DNA from: CAZHPA01 sp964533945
GTDB lineage: Bacteria > Bacillota > Clostridia > Lachnospirales > WRBF01
Reading direction: 5' to 3'
Assembly (NCBI GenBank): GCA_964533945.1
Contig: CAZHPA010000004.1
Span: forward strand, 24,335 to 88,334
Length of the DNA stretch: 64,000 nt
A model generated the notes under the pieces. The model saw nothing but the letters and a program-made list of their open reading frames with translations. It was not told the DNA's origin and did not search any database. The position numbers and the translations under genes are program-made. Shown piece after piece: positions 30,001-36,829 of the stretch (the stretch's first letter is position 1; the number at the start of each line of letters is the position of its first letter).

Positions 30001-30486
30001 TTTAACGTCAACAGTCCAGTCGGGTTTATTTTGTTCAAATTTTAAAACAACTTTTTTAATAGGTGTATTCATATAATGCTCAACGGGCATTCCAAAAATA
30101 ATTGTTCCGGGAAAGCCGCCGTCTTGAATCCACAACGTAGTTTCGTCACCGTCAACCATATTTCCTTTAGAACCTTGCCCGCTTGAAACTGTTATGTCGC
30201 AATCCGCAGCTATGTTAATTAATTTTTTTTCTGCATATGTAGTTGGTGCATTTTGAAGCAATTGCTGTTCAAATTCAATAATTTGGTCTATAACTTGTTC
30301 ATTGTCAATGTTGTTTGCAAGCTGTTCGAGTTGTTCTGGTGTTGATACTGTTATTGTTTCAATTTCTTCTTCTGCTTCTGTTTGCACTTCTATGTTTTCA
30401 TCTGCAAAAGCCATTAAAGTAGGAAAAACTTGAAATGCCATAGACATACATAAAACTAAACATATAATTGATTTAAGTTTTTTCAT
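24004..30486 (-). CDS. Secreted modular GH89 alpha-N-acetylglucosaminidase with cohesins and dockerin
   Basis: A 2160-residue exported enzyme. Modules in order (approximate residues): signal peptide 1-28; two F5/8-type or NPCBM-like carbohydrate modules 70-235 and 245-400; CBM32 405-535; GH89 N-terminal domain 555-640; GH89 catalytic region 647-1285 (RYSYNYCTLSYSMAFW, DPFHEGG, CMLNNFGGRVGLHG); CBM32 1295-1440; Ig-like 1442-1525; cohesin-like 1525-1670; three Ig-like repeats 1670-1940; cohesin 1942-2085; type I dockerin 2094-2155 with two calcium loops (DVNSDGIIDSAD and NVTHDDRVDTKD). GH89 enzymes release terminal alpha-GlcNAc from mucin or heparan-type glycans. Carrying both cohesin and dockerin suggests assembly into extracellular multi-enzyme complexes. 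Confidence 0.9.
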   Translation of the reverse strand: MKKLKSIICLVLCMSMAFQVFPTLMAFADENIEVQTEAEEEIETITVSTPEQLEQLANNIDNEQVIDQIIEFEQQLLQNAPTTYAEKKLINIAADCDITVSSGQGSKGNMVDGDETTLWIQDGGFPGTIIFGMPVEHYMNTPIKKVVLKFEQNKPDWTVDVKLSHAVNNVTDLRIVDNQKTDQKFTEPYVYEFTELVTVSDFEIVLSNPKNNGSTGAFWPAIAEVEIWVEEKEEIDYKYENITPLAEVSTNAAKGQSGVNFLSDGIYGTNPSLYKMLGDGDWDGLAINSITPETPLYVDLSFKDNKKVKSIEVAFEKEGAAENYGIVYTYDILGKAKGETEFRTLVSQTTGDRRDKVAVEYNFEPLEEIETVRINFTKMSRTDGNQSIWPSMAELKIMATQQEVEGDGDNIAFKKPVFSNSNMENAHRAVNGVKTSGWTGGQYPAYIDIDLEKNYDITEIQIYTPITGYSQYSIFTSLDGKDYSEFATKTSKEKATADGESYFENATARFVRVYMEYNSTSSAAVLNEVRVIGTESSVPLVQIPDVTVPDFEGSVYDVEITEQDTVNELKGIVTRTVGAEYVDWFDFVIAPNAVNTAYDYFELSDSNGKIKITGNNGVSLATGLNHYYKYFCNVHISQVENQVEMPQNIVRIGNTPYRRETKYKIRYSYNYCTLSYSMAFWGEDEWRNELDWLALNGVNVILDLTGQEEVWRRFLTDLGYTHKEAKNFIAGPAYYAWAYMANLFGLGGPVHDTWFTERTELARKNQLVMRKLGMQPVLQAYSGMVPVDIKNKVPSAEVIVQPYWVGSKRPDMLKTDTQSFVDFAEKFYKHQKDVYGDVTNYYATDPFHEGGATGGMSTATIGRIVMEEMLKADPDGVWIIQAWGGNPSSGLLNGIAPYKENALVLDLYAEKSEEYSKRQEFQSTPWVYCMLNNFGGRVGLHGHIENFINRIPYAANNANWFRGIGITPEASVNNPVLYDLFFETIWTETPDNLQPINLTEWFAKYTERRYGEYSDSAYRAMLILNDTVYKPELNNLGQGAPESVINARPRSGRIGAASTWGNSVVSYDKEHLEQAAILLLKDYDKLKDSPAYLYDVADILKQVLSNTAQNVQEEMSAAKDAKDIERFNELSAKFLAIIDEVDKILSTQTSFLLGTWTENAKAMAANADDFTKKIYELNAKALITTWGGYPQAISGGLTDYSNRQWAGLTSDFYKARWEEWIGRSRQQITSTTAIPNITTDEWFEFEWAWARGRKEFTAQKSNLDLKQLGDNVVENFMLNKVVNADDSAAKDLPTSGMTATTGSAQPGVVGEGAAEYVLDGNTGTIWHTLWAGTEPRENHWLEIDLGGVKKIDGIRVLPRSGGGVNGIIKQYEIWVTTETSASAKVAEGTWTTTSEWKIASFNVIENATKVRLVVKDAVSDQTGKIFASAAEVRITSPEAVTGDKLTGTVAITGEQVIGNKLTAVVSGVNVNASSLKYQWYRNGEPIGIETSLNTYYVTSADIGKKITVKVISNLIDGEISSEPDSGLEATLRLTSGAVKLGTKRVFVQISTLFDNPGISNAKIKLEFDNNLMTPISYGIPRISEQQEDSISSSMDEPDFNISEANSITFNWRNPYDIANRKEFVWVQFVLNKNIEEVTQIPVSFIKEETQASNENGEKIKLNFIEYPITFSELDIASDDLENNGRIELGETVTLKAVANGIENPRYQWLLKGLPIGGATANTYTFTADNSGAFEYSYLVSGDNGVGVFGKSFFVNVSSEPVLAIITSSAQTIKLDETATLAAIATGGNGTYDYKWYLNDKTRNDYIIFDQTKPTLTLEPLKMPEPLLPGTYEFYCTANGIKSNVITLVVDNDSQPIALILPELRIGEVGEKVWLSVGTANIENPTYEWYSNTTSSTTGGTKIESATKNSYTFNAEQEGTYYFYCVVNGTIKSNVVTVEVFKGIAGLVAETNKETVEAGSEVIVNIKLQGKPPISGAKFKINFDKTKLTPVSYEGLGIFAEEGGKLTSNMDKGSGNNLDSLDFVSFVWANLENVALDNNNIVSIIFKTNSNISQSEMTALLFSDAQATDKDLNDLYVFSSLIKTIEIIPTNTIKYGDVNSDGIIDSADLVLLMQYLTNWSSAKLTENQLKAANVTHDDRVDTKDVVKILQYLANWDINLNE

Positions 30487-30546
30487 TTTATATTCTCCTT
30501 TTAAAATATTTTGAACCTACTTTAAATTGCCTCCTCTCTTAAATAA

Positions 30547-30577
30547 TTTTGGTTAACTTTAATTAATTTTTGGTTAA
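30547..30577 (-). promoter_or_regulatory. Candidate operator: paired TTTTGGTTAA repeats
   Basis: TTTTGGTTAA occurs at 30547-30556 and 30568-30577, spaced 21 bases (two helical turns). The pair is immediately downstream of the GH89 -10 box, across the expected transcription start. Direct repeats in this position are typical of repressor sites. The regulator is unknown. Confidence 0.45.
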
Positions 30578-30606
30578 ATTATAGCAATTATTTACTGTTG
30601 TGTCAA
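30578..30606 (-). promoter_or_regulatory. Full-consensus sigma-A promoter of the GH89 gene
   Basis: On the minus strand: TTGACA, a 17-base spacer ending in TGC, then TATAAT. All twelve consensus bases plus the extended -10 TG are present. It predicts a start near 30571 and a leader of about 85 bases. Confidence 0.85.
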
Positions 30607-30628
30607 ATAAAATAAGAAAACTAAACAA

Positions 30629-30652
30629 AAAAGGAACGGCTTTCGTTCCTTA
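30629..30652 (-). terminator. Terminator of the stalk/thioredoxin-like gene
   Basis: On the minus strand AAGGAACG, a short AAAG-type loop and CGTTCCTT are followed by a T-run. It lies just after the 30665 stop codon and ends that transcript before the GH89 promoter. Confidence 0.75.
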
Positions 30653-30664
30653 ATTTATTAATAT

Positions 30665-31990
30665 TTAGTCAGTTGTTGACTTTTCCATAAAGCTTTTAAT
30701 TTGACTTGTTAAATCAGCAACATTTGTAGGTCTGTAAGTTGGGCTATAGCCTGTAGTCATAGGCGAACCTTTTTCAATAAAAAATACTGTTGGAAAGCGA
30801 TTGTTTCCGTATATGTTACCCCACCAAAGCGAATCGTTACGCAAAGTTCTTGTTTCGTTGCTTGTGCTTGAAACGTAATATGATGAAGCAGCATCTATTG
30901 TATAAACATTGTAGCCCGAATCGTATGATGCTCGGTTTATAACGTTATTCATAGTATAAGATGAATCGGTGTCTTGGCTATCGTAATATACTAATATAAA
31001 TTTATCACCATTAGTTAGCTTTGAATCTACGCCTGATTTGCTAATTGGAATTAAATACCTTGAATAATCTGTTGATGAGCTGCCATAATATCTTGTGCTA
31101 TACATATACCTGTCAAATTCAATGCGAAGTTGCTGTTCAATCGTTGGCTCTTTGTTAACTTTTATGTCGTCTTGGGAAACAACATAAAACACATAAGGAT
31201 ATGGCAAAACATTACTTGTTCCAACATATGTTCCAATAAATTTAGGGCTTATTTCGGTACCTGTTTCATATTCAAGGTCTACACCATAAACTCTAACCCT
31301 TAAATCTTGGGCAATGTCTATAATAGTTGGCACATATTCCATTGATGTTGACATTGTACTATCGTAATATACTAAAATAAAAGATTCTTTGTTGTTATAC
31401 ATAGATTGCGCTCTTGCGCCTGAAATTATTTTAAAATATGTTGTATCTGCAATAACCGTTTCGGTTTGAGAAGAGCTTGTTGTAGATTGAGGCGGAGTTT
31501 GAGGAATTGACGGCTTAGGCGGCGCTTCTGGTTTAATAGGCGAAGTTATATATACCGTTTTTGTTGTTTGAACCCACACCACATTTGCCCCAATTCCTTC
31601 AGAAACTGCACGCAAAGGAACCAAAACTCTGCCTTCAACGTTAATAGGCACAGAATCAAGCGTTCTTTCATTAGCCGTTTCATAAACATATGAAGTTCCG
31701 TTGCTTGTCATTGTTCCATATGTCATTATGTTTTTGCCTACATAAATTACAACATATTTTCCGTTAAGTGTCATTGTAACTTTCTTTTGAGAATCGTCCC
31801 AGCTTGTTCTTGCCCCAATAGCGCTCCCAATTGCACTAAACGGAACCAAAACTCTATCATTTATAACCTGAGGCTCAACATCCGATGAAAGAAAATTACC
31901 GTCTACGTAAACTGTCGCCGCTTTAACGACTAAAGGCGACATAATAAAAGCAATACACATAAACATTATGCAGTAAATAGCTTTTTTCAA
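30665..31990 (-). CDS. Secreted copper-amine-oxidase-N (stalk) protein with thioredoxin-like repeats
   Basis: A 441-residue protein with a signal peptide (about 1-24). The region 25-150 holds two stalk motifs of the copper amine oxidase N-terminal domain family (VLVPFSAIGSAIGA and VLVPLRAVSEGIGANVVW). A Pro/Ser/Thr linker follows at about 153-175. Then come two related segments, about 185-290 and 305-435, each with the thioredoxin-like pattern FILVYYDS ... YPYVFYVV and FILVYYDS ... FPTVFFIE. The position of the redox CxxC is occupied by Ser/Thr residues, so the domains cannot be dithiol oxidoreductases; binding is more likely. Start TTG 31990 follows GGAGGTG. Confidence 0.65.
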   Translation of the reverse strand: MKKAIYCIMFMCIAFIMSPLVVKAATVYVDGNFLSSDVEPQVINDRVLVPFSAIGSAIGARTSWDDSQKKVTMTLNGKYVVIYVGKNIMTYGTMTSNGTSYVYETANERTLDSVPINVEGRVLVPLRAVSEGIGANVVWVQTTKTVYITSPIKPEAPPKPSIPQTPPQSTTSSSQTETVIADTTYFKIISGARAQSMYNNKESFILVYYDSTMSTSMEYVPTIIDIAQDLRVRVYGVDLEYETGTEISPKFIGTYVGTSNVLPYPYVFYVVSQDDIKVNKEPTIEQQLRIEFDRYMYSTRYYGSSSTDYSRYLIPISKSGVDSKLTNGDKFILVYYDSQDTDSSYTMNNVINRASYDSGYNVYTIDAASSYYVSSTSNETRTLRNDSLWWGNIYGNNRFPTVFFIEKGSPMTTGYSPTYRPTNVADLTSQIKSFMEKSTTD

Positions 31991-32033
31991 TACTAAACAC
32001 CTCCAAACTAACTTATTCCCAATATAGGTTTTT

Positions 32034-32062
32034 ATTATACAACATTTATTTTATTAATTCAA
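32034..32062 (-). promoter_or_regulatory. Promoter of the stalk-protein gene
   Basis: On the minus strand: TTGAAT, 17 bases, TATAAT. Its -35 box abuts that of the divergent trpS promoter. Confidence 0.65.
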
Positions 32063-32091
32063 TTGATTTAAAAATTTAATTATGTTATTAT
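32063..32091 (+). promoter_or_regulatory. Promoter of the trpS operon
   Basis: TTGATT, a 17-base spacer ending in TGT, then TATTAT (an extended -10). The leader to TTG 32127 would be only about 30 bases, too short for a T-box. Confidence 0.6.
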
Positions 32092-32126
32092 AGTATTAAT
32101 TATAATGAAAAATAGGTGGTGTTTAA

Positions 32127-33122
32127 TTGAACGACAAAAAAATAATTTTCAGCGGAATGCAGCCTTCCGGCTTGCCCTCTTTAGGCAACTATTTAGGGGC
32201 TATTAAAAATTGGGTTACGCTGCAAGAACAGTATAACTGCCTATATTGTATAGTGGATATGCACGCTATAACGGTTAGACAAGATGCAACCTTGCTTAGA
32301 AAAAAAGCTCGTGATTTGCTTACTTTATATATTGCTGCGCAACTTGACCCAAACAAAAACATAATATATTATCAATCCCATGTTTTTGGACACGCCGAGC
32401 TTGCGTGGATTTTAAATTGCTATACTTATATGGGTGAACTTAACAGAATGACCCAATTTAAAGAAAAATCACAAAAACACGAGGGTAATATAAACGCCGG
32501 GCTTTTTACGTACCCCGTTTTAATGGCAGCAGATATTTTATTATTTAATACAGACCTTGTGCCAGTTGGCGAAGACCAAAGGCAACATTTAGAACTTTGC
32601 AGAGATATTGCACAAAGATTTAACGGCATTTACGGAGATGTTTTTAAAATACCAGAACCTTTCATTAACAAAACTGGAGCAAAAATTATGAGCTTGCAAG
32701 AGCCTAATAAGAAAATGTCTAAATCTGAAAGTGAAAATGATAATAATGTAATATTTTTGCTAGACGAGCCTAATGTAATTAGAAATAAATTAAAACGTGC
32801 AGTTACAGATTCGGGGAGCGAAGTTGTGTATTCGCCTGAAAAGCCGGGAATTAAAAATCTTTTAGATATATATTGTACTATAACAGGGAAGACAATTAAT
32901 GAAGCAGAAAAACAATTTTGCGGCGTCCAGTATGGCGAATTTAAGCTTGCTGTTGCAGATTCGGTTATTTCAGAGCTTTTACCAATTCAAAATAGGTTTA
33001 AAGAACTTTCTAAAGACAAAGACTATATTGATAAAATAATTAAACAAAATGCCGAAATCGCAAATAGCTTAGCTATAAAAACGCTTAGAAAAGTTAAAAG
33101 GAAAGTTGGTTTTTGGGCTTAG
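32127..33122 (+). CDS. trpS: Tryptophanyl-tRNA synthetase
   Basis: A 331-residue class I synthetase charging tRNA-Trp. FSGMQPSGLPSLGNYLGA holds the HIGH-equivalent motif; the Trp-site segments DQRQHLELCRDIAQRFN and the KMSKS loop (KKMSKSESEND) are present. TTG 32127 follows TAGGTGG. It leads a co-directional group ending with floA. No T-box leader is present. Confidence 0.95.
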   Translation: MNDKKIIFSGMQPSGLPSLGNYLGAIKNWVTLQEQYNCLYCIVDMHAITVRQDATLLRKKARDLLTLYIAAQLDPNKNIIYYQSHVFGHAELAWILNCYTYMGELNRMTQFKEKSQKHEGNINAGLFTYPVLMAADILLFNTDLVPVGEDQRQHLELCRDIAQRFNGIYGDVFKIPEPFINKTGAKIMSLQEPNKKMSKSESENDNNVIFLLDEPNVIRNKLKRAVTDSGSEVVYSPEKPGIKNLLDIYCTITGKTINEAEKQFCGVQYGEFKLAVADSVISELLPIQNRFKELSKDKDYIDKIIKQNAEIANSLAIKTLRKVKRKVGFWA

Positions 33123-33154
33123 TAGCTTGAATTAAATGTAGGAGGTGTGTTATC

Positions 33155-33571
33155 GTGGAAGTTAAAAATTGCCCAAAATGTGGGAAATTATTTACCTATA
33201 CCCCAGGGAACAGAGTTTGCGCTCAATGCATTAAAGAAGAAGAAGAACTTTTTGAAGAAATAAGAATTTTTATTAAAGAACATCCAAATTGTACAATGGC
33301 AGAAGTTTCTGAACAAACAGGAGTTAGTGCTAAAAAATTAATACGATATATTAGAGAAGGTCGTATTGAAATATCAAAAGGAATGTCTGAAGACGTAACT
33401 TGCGATTCTTGCGGCGAACCAATTACAACAGGAAGATTTTGCGAAGCATGTGCTTTTAAATTAACTAGCAGCGCACAAGAAGTAATTAAAGGACGACGAG
33501 TTAAAGAAGCTGTTGCGGAAAAAAGAGTGTCGGATAAAATGCACTTTTTATCTAAAAAAAAGTTGAAATAA
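33155..33571 (+). CDS. YvyF-like zinc-ribbon/helix-turn-helix protein
   Basis: A 138-residue protein with an N-terminal zinc ribbon (CPKC and CAQC) and a MerR-like helix-turn-helix segment (TMAEVSEQTGVSAKKLIRYIREGRI, about residues 48-72). A second zinc ribbon (CDSC and CEAC) and a basic tail follow. This layout matches the flagellar-operon protein YvyF/TIGR03826. No flagellar gene is nearby, so a regulatory function here is open. It starts at GTG 33155 after AGGAGGTG. Confidence 0.7.
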   Translation: MEVKNCPKCGKLFTYTPGNRVCAQCIKEEEELFEEIRIFIKEHPNCTMAEVSEQTGVSAKKLIRYIREGRIEISKGMSEDVTCDSCGEPITTGRFCEACAFKLTSSAQEVIKGRRVKEAVAEKRVSDKMHFLSKKKLK

Positions 33572-33592
33572 ACCTTTTAGGAGGTGTTTTTG

Positions 33593-34066
33593 GTGTATAG
33601 TTTACTTGGCCTTTTGTTAATTTTAGGTGTTATTATGCTTTTAATAGAGGCATTTACCCCTAATTTTGGAATATGCGGCACTTTAGGTATTATTTTCTTA
33701 TCAATATTTATTGGAGTCGTTGTTGGCATTAGATACGGTTTGTTAGTTGCTGCACTTGCATTTGTTGGTTTAGTAATTATAGCTAAATTATTTTATAACT
33801 ACATTAAAAGACACCAGCTATACGGAAAGATTATATTAGATGAAACACTTGCTTGCGAAAGAAGCGAACTTGGAAATTTAGAAGGTCTTTTGGGCAAAGA
33901 AGGTATGACAAAAACTCCGCTTAAACCGCTAGGTGTTGCAGATTTTAACGGAAATGCATTTGAAGTTTGTTCGGACGGAGAATATATTTTGGCAAATAAA
34001 AAGATTAAAGTAATTAATGTTACAAAAAACAAAATTATCGTTAGAAAATGTATTGAGCAGGCGTAG
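33593..34066 (+). CDS. NfeD-like membrane protein
   Basis: A 157-residue protein with an N-terminal helix and two further hydrophobic helices (residues about 1-65), then an OB-fold NfeD domain ([30 protein letters not shown] ends before the C-terminal strand). NfeD-like proteins pair with flotillins, and floA follows at once. Start is GTG 33593; the in-frame GTG at 33584 lies inside AGGAGGT. Confidence 0.85.
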   Translation: MYSLLGLLLILGVIMLLIEAFTPNFGICGTLGIIFLSIFIGVVVGIRYGLLVAALAFVGLVIIAKLFYNYIKRHQLYGKIILDETLACERSELGNLEGLLGKEGMTKTPLKPLGVADFNGNAFEVCSDGEYILANKKIKVINVTKNKIIVRKCIEQA

Positions 34067-34091
34067 TTCTTTTTTAAAGGGGGTATTGCTT

Positions 34092-35093
34092 ATGTATCGT
34101 TATGAATTTGCAATTTGGAGTTTTATTATACTTGTAGCAGGAATAATTTTTATTTCAATATTCTTAAGCTTTGTTCCGATTGGGCTTTGGATTTCCGCAA
34201 TGGCAGCAGGTGTTAAAGTTAGCTTTTTTTCACTTGTTGGTATGAGGTTAAGGCGTGTACGTCCTGATAGAATAATACGCCCTTTAATTAAAGTTTCAAA
34301 AGCAGGGCTTAACATTTCTGTAAATCAGCTTGAATCTCATTTTTTATCGGGCGGGCATGTTGATAACGTAGTTGATGCTTTAATTGCAGCACATAGAGCA
34401 AATCTTGAACTTTCATTTGAACGTGCTGCAGCAATAGATTTAGCAGGACGAGATGTTTTTGAAGCTGTTAGAATGAGTGTTTCTCCAAAAATAATTGAAA
34501 CACCTTGGATTTCAGCCGTTGCAATAGATGGCATTGAAGTTAAAGTTATTGCCCGTGTAACAGTTAGGGCAAATCTTGCAAGGCTTGTTGGAGGAGCAGG
34601 GGAAGAAACAATAATTGCCAGAGTTGGAGAGGGCATTGTAACTACAGTTGGCTCATCTCAAAGTCATAAAGATGTTTTGGAAAACCCCGACAAAATTTCA
34701 CAAACGGTTTTATCAAAAGGTTTAGATTCGGGAACGGCATTTGAAATACTTTCAATAGATATTGCAGATATAGACATTGGAAGAAATATTGGAGCGCATT
34801 TGCAAATAGAGCAAGCCGAAGCCGATAAACAAATTGCACAAGCAAAAGCTGAAGAACGCCGCGCAAGCGCAATAGCCCACGAACAAGAAATGAAAGCGCA
34901 TGTTCAAGAAATGAGGGCAAAAGTTGTTGAAGCCGAAGCGCAAGTTCCAACAGCACTAGCTGAAGCTTTAAGAAGCGGAAACCTTGGGGTTTTAGATATA
35001 TATAAAATGGATAATATAAAAGCAGATACAAAAATGCGTGAAAGCATAGGCGGTTTAAATGTTGATGTTAGTTTGAGCAATAACAAAAAATAA
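34092..35093 (+). CDS. floA: Flotillin-like protein FloA
   Basis: A 333-residue FloA/YqfA. An N-terminal membrane hairpin (about 5-45) precedes an SPFH region, with [29 protein letters not shown] and a conserved [15 protein letters not shown] segment. An Ala/Glu-rich coiled coil (about 230-300, [19 protein letters not shown]) follows. It organises functional membrane microdomains. The start is ATG 34092 after AAAGGGGG; the frame extends 25 codons further into nfeD without support. Confidence 0.95.
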   Translation: MYRYEFAIWSFIILVAGIIFISIFLSFVPIGLWISAMAAGVKVSFFSLVGMRLRRVRPDRIIRPLIKVSKAGLNISVNQLESHFLSGGHVDNVVDALIAAHRANLELSFERAAAIDLAGRDVFEAVRMSVSPKIIETPWISAVAIDGIEVKVIARVTVRANLARLVGGAGEETIIARVGEGIVTTVGSSQSHKDVLENPDKISQTVLSKGLDSGTAFEILSIDIADIDIGRNIGAHLQIEQAEADKQIAQAKAEERRASAIAHEQEMKAHVQEMRAKVVEAEAQVPTALAEALRSGNLGVLDIYKMDNIKADTKMRESIGGLNVDVSLSNNKK

Positions 35094-35203
35094 GTTTTTT
35101 CTTTTGGAAGTTATGTATAAAAATAGCATTTTAATTCCATACTAACTATCGTAGAGTACTTCTCTATTATGCAGTTTAAGTAGCGGAAGGGAGGTTGAGT
35201 AGT

Positions 35204-35305
35204 ATGGATAGCAAAAGCAAAAGCAACAACGATAGCTCAAAAAGAACAGATAAATCAGATTATTCTGATGACATTAGCTCCGATTCGAGTATAAAAAATA
35301 GCTAA
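35204..35305 (+). CDS. 33-residue Ser/Asp/Lys-rich peptide
   Basis: An ATG frame of 33 codons with a strong GGAAGGGAGG site nine bases upstream, ended by TAA and followed by a hairpin. The product is almost entirely Ser, Asp, Lys and Asn (for example KSDYSDDISSDSS), so it is hydrophilic and probably disordered. No family is recognised. The ribosome binding site and terminator are the main support. Confidence 0.45.
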   Translation: MDSKSKSNNDSSKRTDKSDYSDDISSDSSIKNS

Positions 35306-35336
35306 TTTCTTTCAATTAGAAAAATTAAAAGTTTTG

Positions 35337-35373
35337 AAAACAGGCGGGACGTTTGCCTGTTTTTTAACGTCCC
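35337..35373 (+). terminator. Terminator with interlocking second hairpin
   Basis: AAAACAGGC (35337-35345) pairs with GCCTGTTTT, followed by further T residues, a normal terminator. The loop GGGACGTT (35346-35353) is exactly complementary to AACGTCCC (35366-35373) beyond the T-run. The two pairings can be a pseudoknot or alternatives; on the minus strand the second stem could end the 35459 transcript. Confidence 0.65.
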
Positions 35374-35458
35374 AAAATTAAAGCTCTGTTTAGTATAAAC
35401 TTTTTATAGCATAAATACGTTCTGATGTTAATTGGTCTAAATAGAGCATTCTGAAATG

Positions 35459-36106
35459 CTACTTTTTATAATATGAATACAAAAACTTCCCATCTCCTAT
35501 CAATTGTTTTGATAATTGTTTTGGATAGTTAGTGGTTTCAGAAGATTTTAATTCCGGATGGCTAGGTTTTTTGGCAGCTTTTAAATAGACATCTACAATT
35601 CCGTGTTGAATTTCATATGTACCCGAAAAACATTGACCTTGGATAATAACCGATCGTTGTAATTGTACATAGTATTTAGTTATTGATATAGGAGAAATCC
35701 CTTCGTCAACAGAATAATATGTTGCTATTGAAGAACCATTTTCGTTTGCCACTCTTAAAGGCGCTTTATTATCATATACGTATAATCCCACAGCTAACCC
35801 TTCTTCATCTTCTACTAATGTTTTTAATACTGCCGATTTCTTTTCTTTAATCTTAGCTAAAAATTTATTTATTATCTTACTTTGTCCGTCTAAAGGACTT
35901 CTAACATCCACATCAACAAGCTTTTTCTTAATTAATTCTTCTGCTCCGTATTGTTTTGGTATAGCAATTAGTTTGTTAACTTCTCTAGCTTCTAAATCTA
36001 TTGCATAACAGCTGCGTATTACAGTTAATGCCCATAAAATCAAGCATAAAGATATTATAGCGCCAGCTCTTTCTGTAGTTTTATTATTAATTAATGGTTT
36101 TTTCAT
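35459..36106 (-). CDS. Uncharacterised membrane-anchored protein, paralogue 1
   Basis: A 215-residue protein with one N-terminal membrane helix (about 14-33) and an external domain. Key segments are IAIPKQYGAEELIKKKLVDV, KKSAVLKTLVEDEEGLAV and the C-terminal LYSYYKK. It is a clear paralogue of the gene at 36160-36774 (same motifs in the same order), with a longer insert before the C-terminus. No known family is recognised. It is downstream of trmD on the same strand. Confidence 0.7.
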   Translation of the reverse strand: MKKPLINNKTTERAGAIISLCLILWALTVIRSCYAIDLEAREVNKLIAIPKQYGAEELIKKKLVDVDVRSPLDGQSKIINKFLAKIKEKKSAVLKTLVEDEEGLAVGLYVYDNKAPLRVANENGSSIATYYSVDEGISPISITKYYVQLQRSVIIQGQCFSGTYEIQHGIVDVYLKAAKKPSHPELKSSETTNYPKQLSKQLIGDGKFLYSYYKK

Positions 36107-36825
36107 TTATAACCACGCCTTTGCATAAAAACACATAGACAACAGCAAGTTTTGCCGCATTAATTTTTATAGTATGAATACAAAAACTGGTCTTCTTCCT
36201 CTAATTGGTCTGGAAAGTCAGGGACTTTAGCAACTTTTAAATAAACATTTACAGCATCCCCGTTTTCCACTTCATGCGTACCCGAAAAGGATTGACCACT
36301 TTTAGAAACCGAACACTGCAATTGAGGATAATATTTAGTTATTGATATTGGAGAAATTTCCTTATCAAATTCATGATACCATGCTACAGATGAACCGCCT
36401 TTACCTACTACTTTCAATGATGCTTTATTATCATATACATATAATACTACGGCCAATCCTCCTTCATCTTCTATTAATGTTTTTAATACTGCCGATTTCT
36501 TTTCTTTAGTCTTGACTAGAAATTCATTTATTATATCACTTTGCCCGTCTAAAGTATTTCTAACATCTACATCAACAATTTTTTTCTTAATTAATTCATC
36601 TGCCCCATATTGTTTCGGTGTAGCAATTAGTTTGCTAATTTCCATAGCTTCAAAACCTATTAAGTCTATTTTATAGCTGTTGTATATTACAATTATTGCC
36701 AATGAAATTAAACATAAAGATATTATAACGCCAATTCTTTCTATACTAAAATTGCTAATTAAAGGTTTTTTCATTGATAACCACGCCTTTGCATAAAAAC
36801 AAATAGCCAACAGCAAATATAACAA
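36104..36825 (-). repeat. Tandem gene duplication including leader
   Basis: The sequence ATAACCACGCCTTTGCATAA, upstream of both paralogues, recurs at about 36109 and 36778. The duplicated unit therefore covers gene plus leader, about 670 bases apart. Divergence in the coding parts shows the event is not recent. Confidence 0.75.
36160..36774 (-). CDS. Uncharacterised membrane-anchored protein, paralogue 2
   Basis: A 204-residue protein with a membrane helix near the N-terminus and an external domain sharing IATPKQYGADELIKKKIVDV, KKSAVLKTLIEDEGGLAV and LYSYYKN with its neighbour. ATG 36774 is chosen because the paralogue starts at the equivalent MKKPLI and an AAAGGCGTGG site precedes both. The longer frame (17 extra codons) runs through the shared leader. 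Function unknown. Confidence 0.7.
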   Translation of the reverse strand: MKKPLISNFSIERIGVIISLCLISLAIIVIYNSYKIDLIGFEAMEISKLIATPKQYGADELIKKKIVDVDVRNTLDGQSDIINEFLVKTKEKKSAVLKTLIEDEGGLAVVLYVYDNKASLKVVGKGGSSVAWYHEFDKEISPISITKYYPQLQCSVSKSGQSFSGTHEVENGDAVNVYLKVAKVPDFPDQLEEEDQFLYSYYKN

Positions 36826-36829
36826 TAAA

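Noticed and set aside
31991..32126. T-box riboswitch before trpS
   Set aside because: The predicted leader is only about 30 bases and no T-box sequence or specifier stem is visible.
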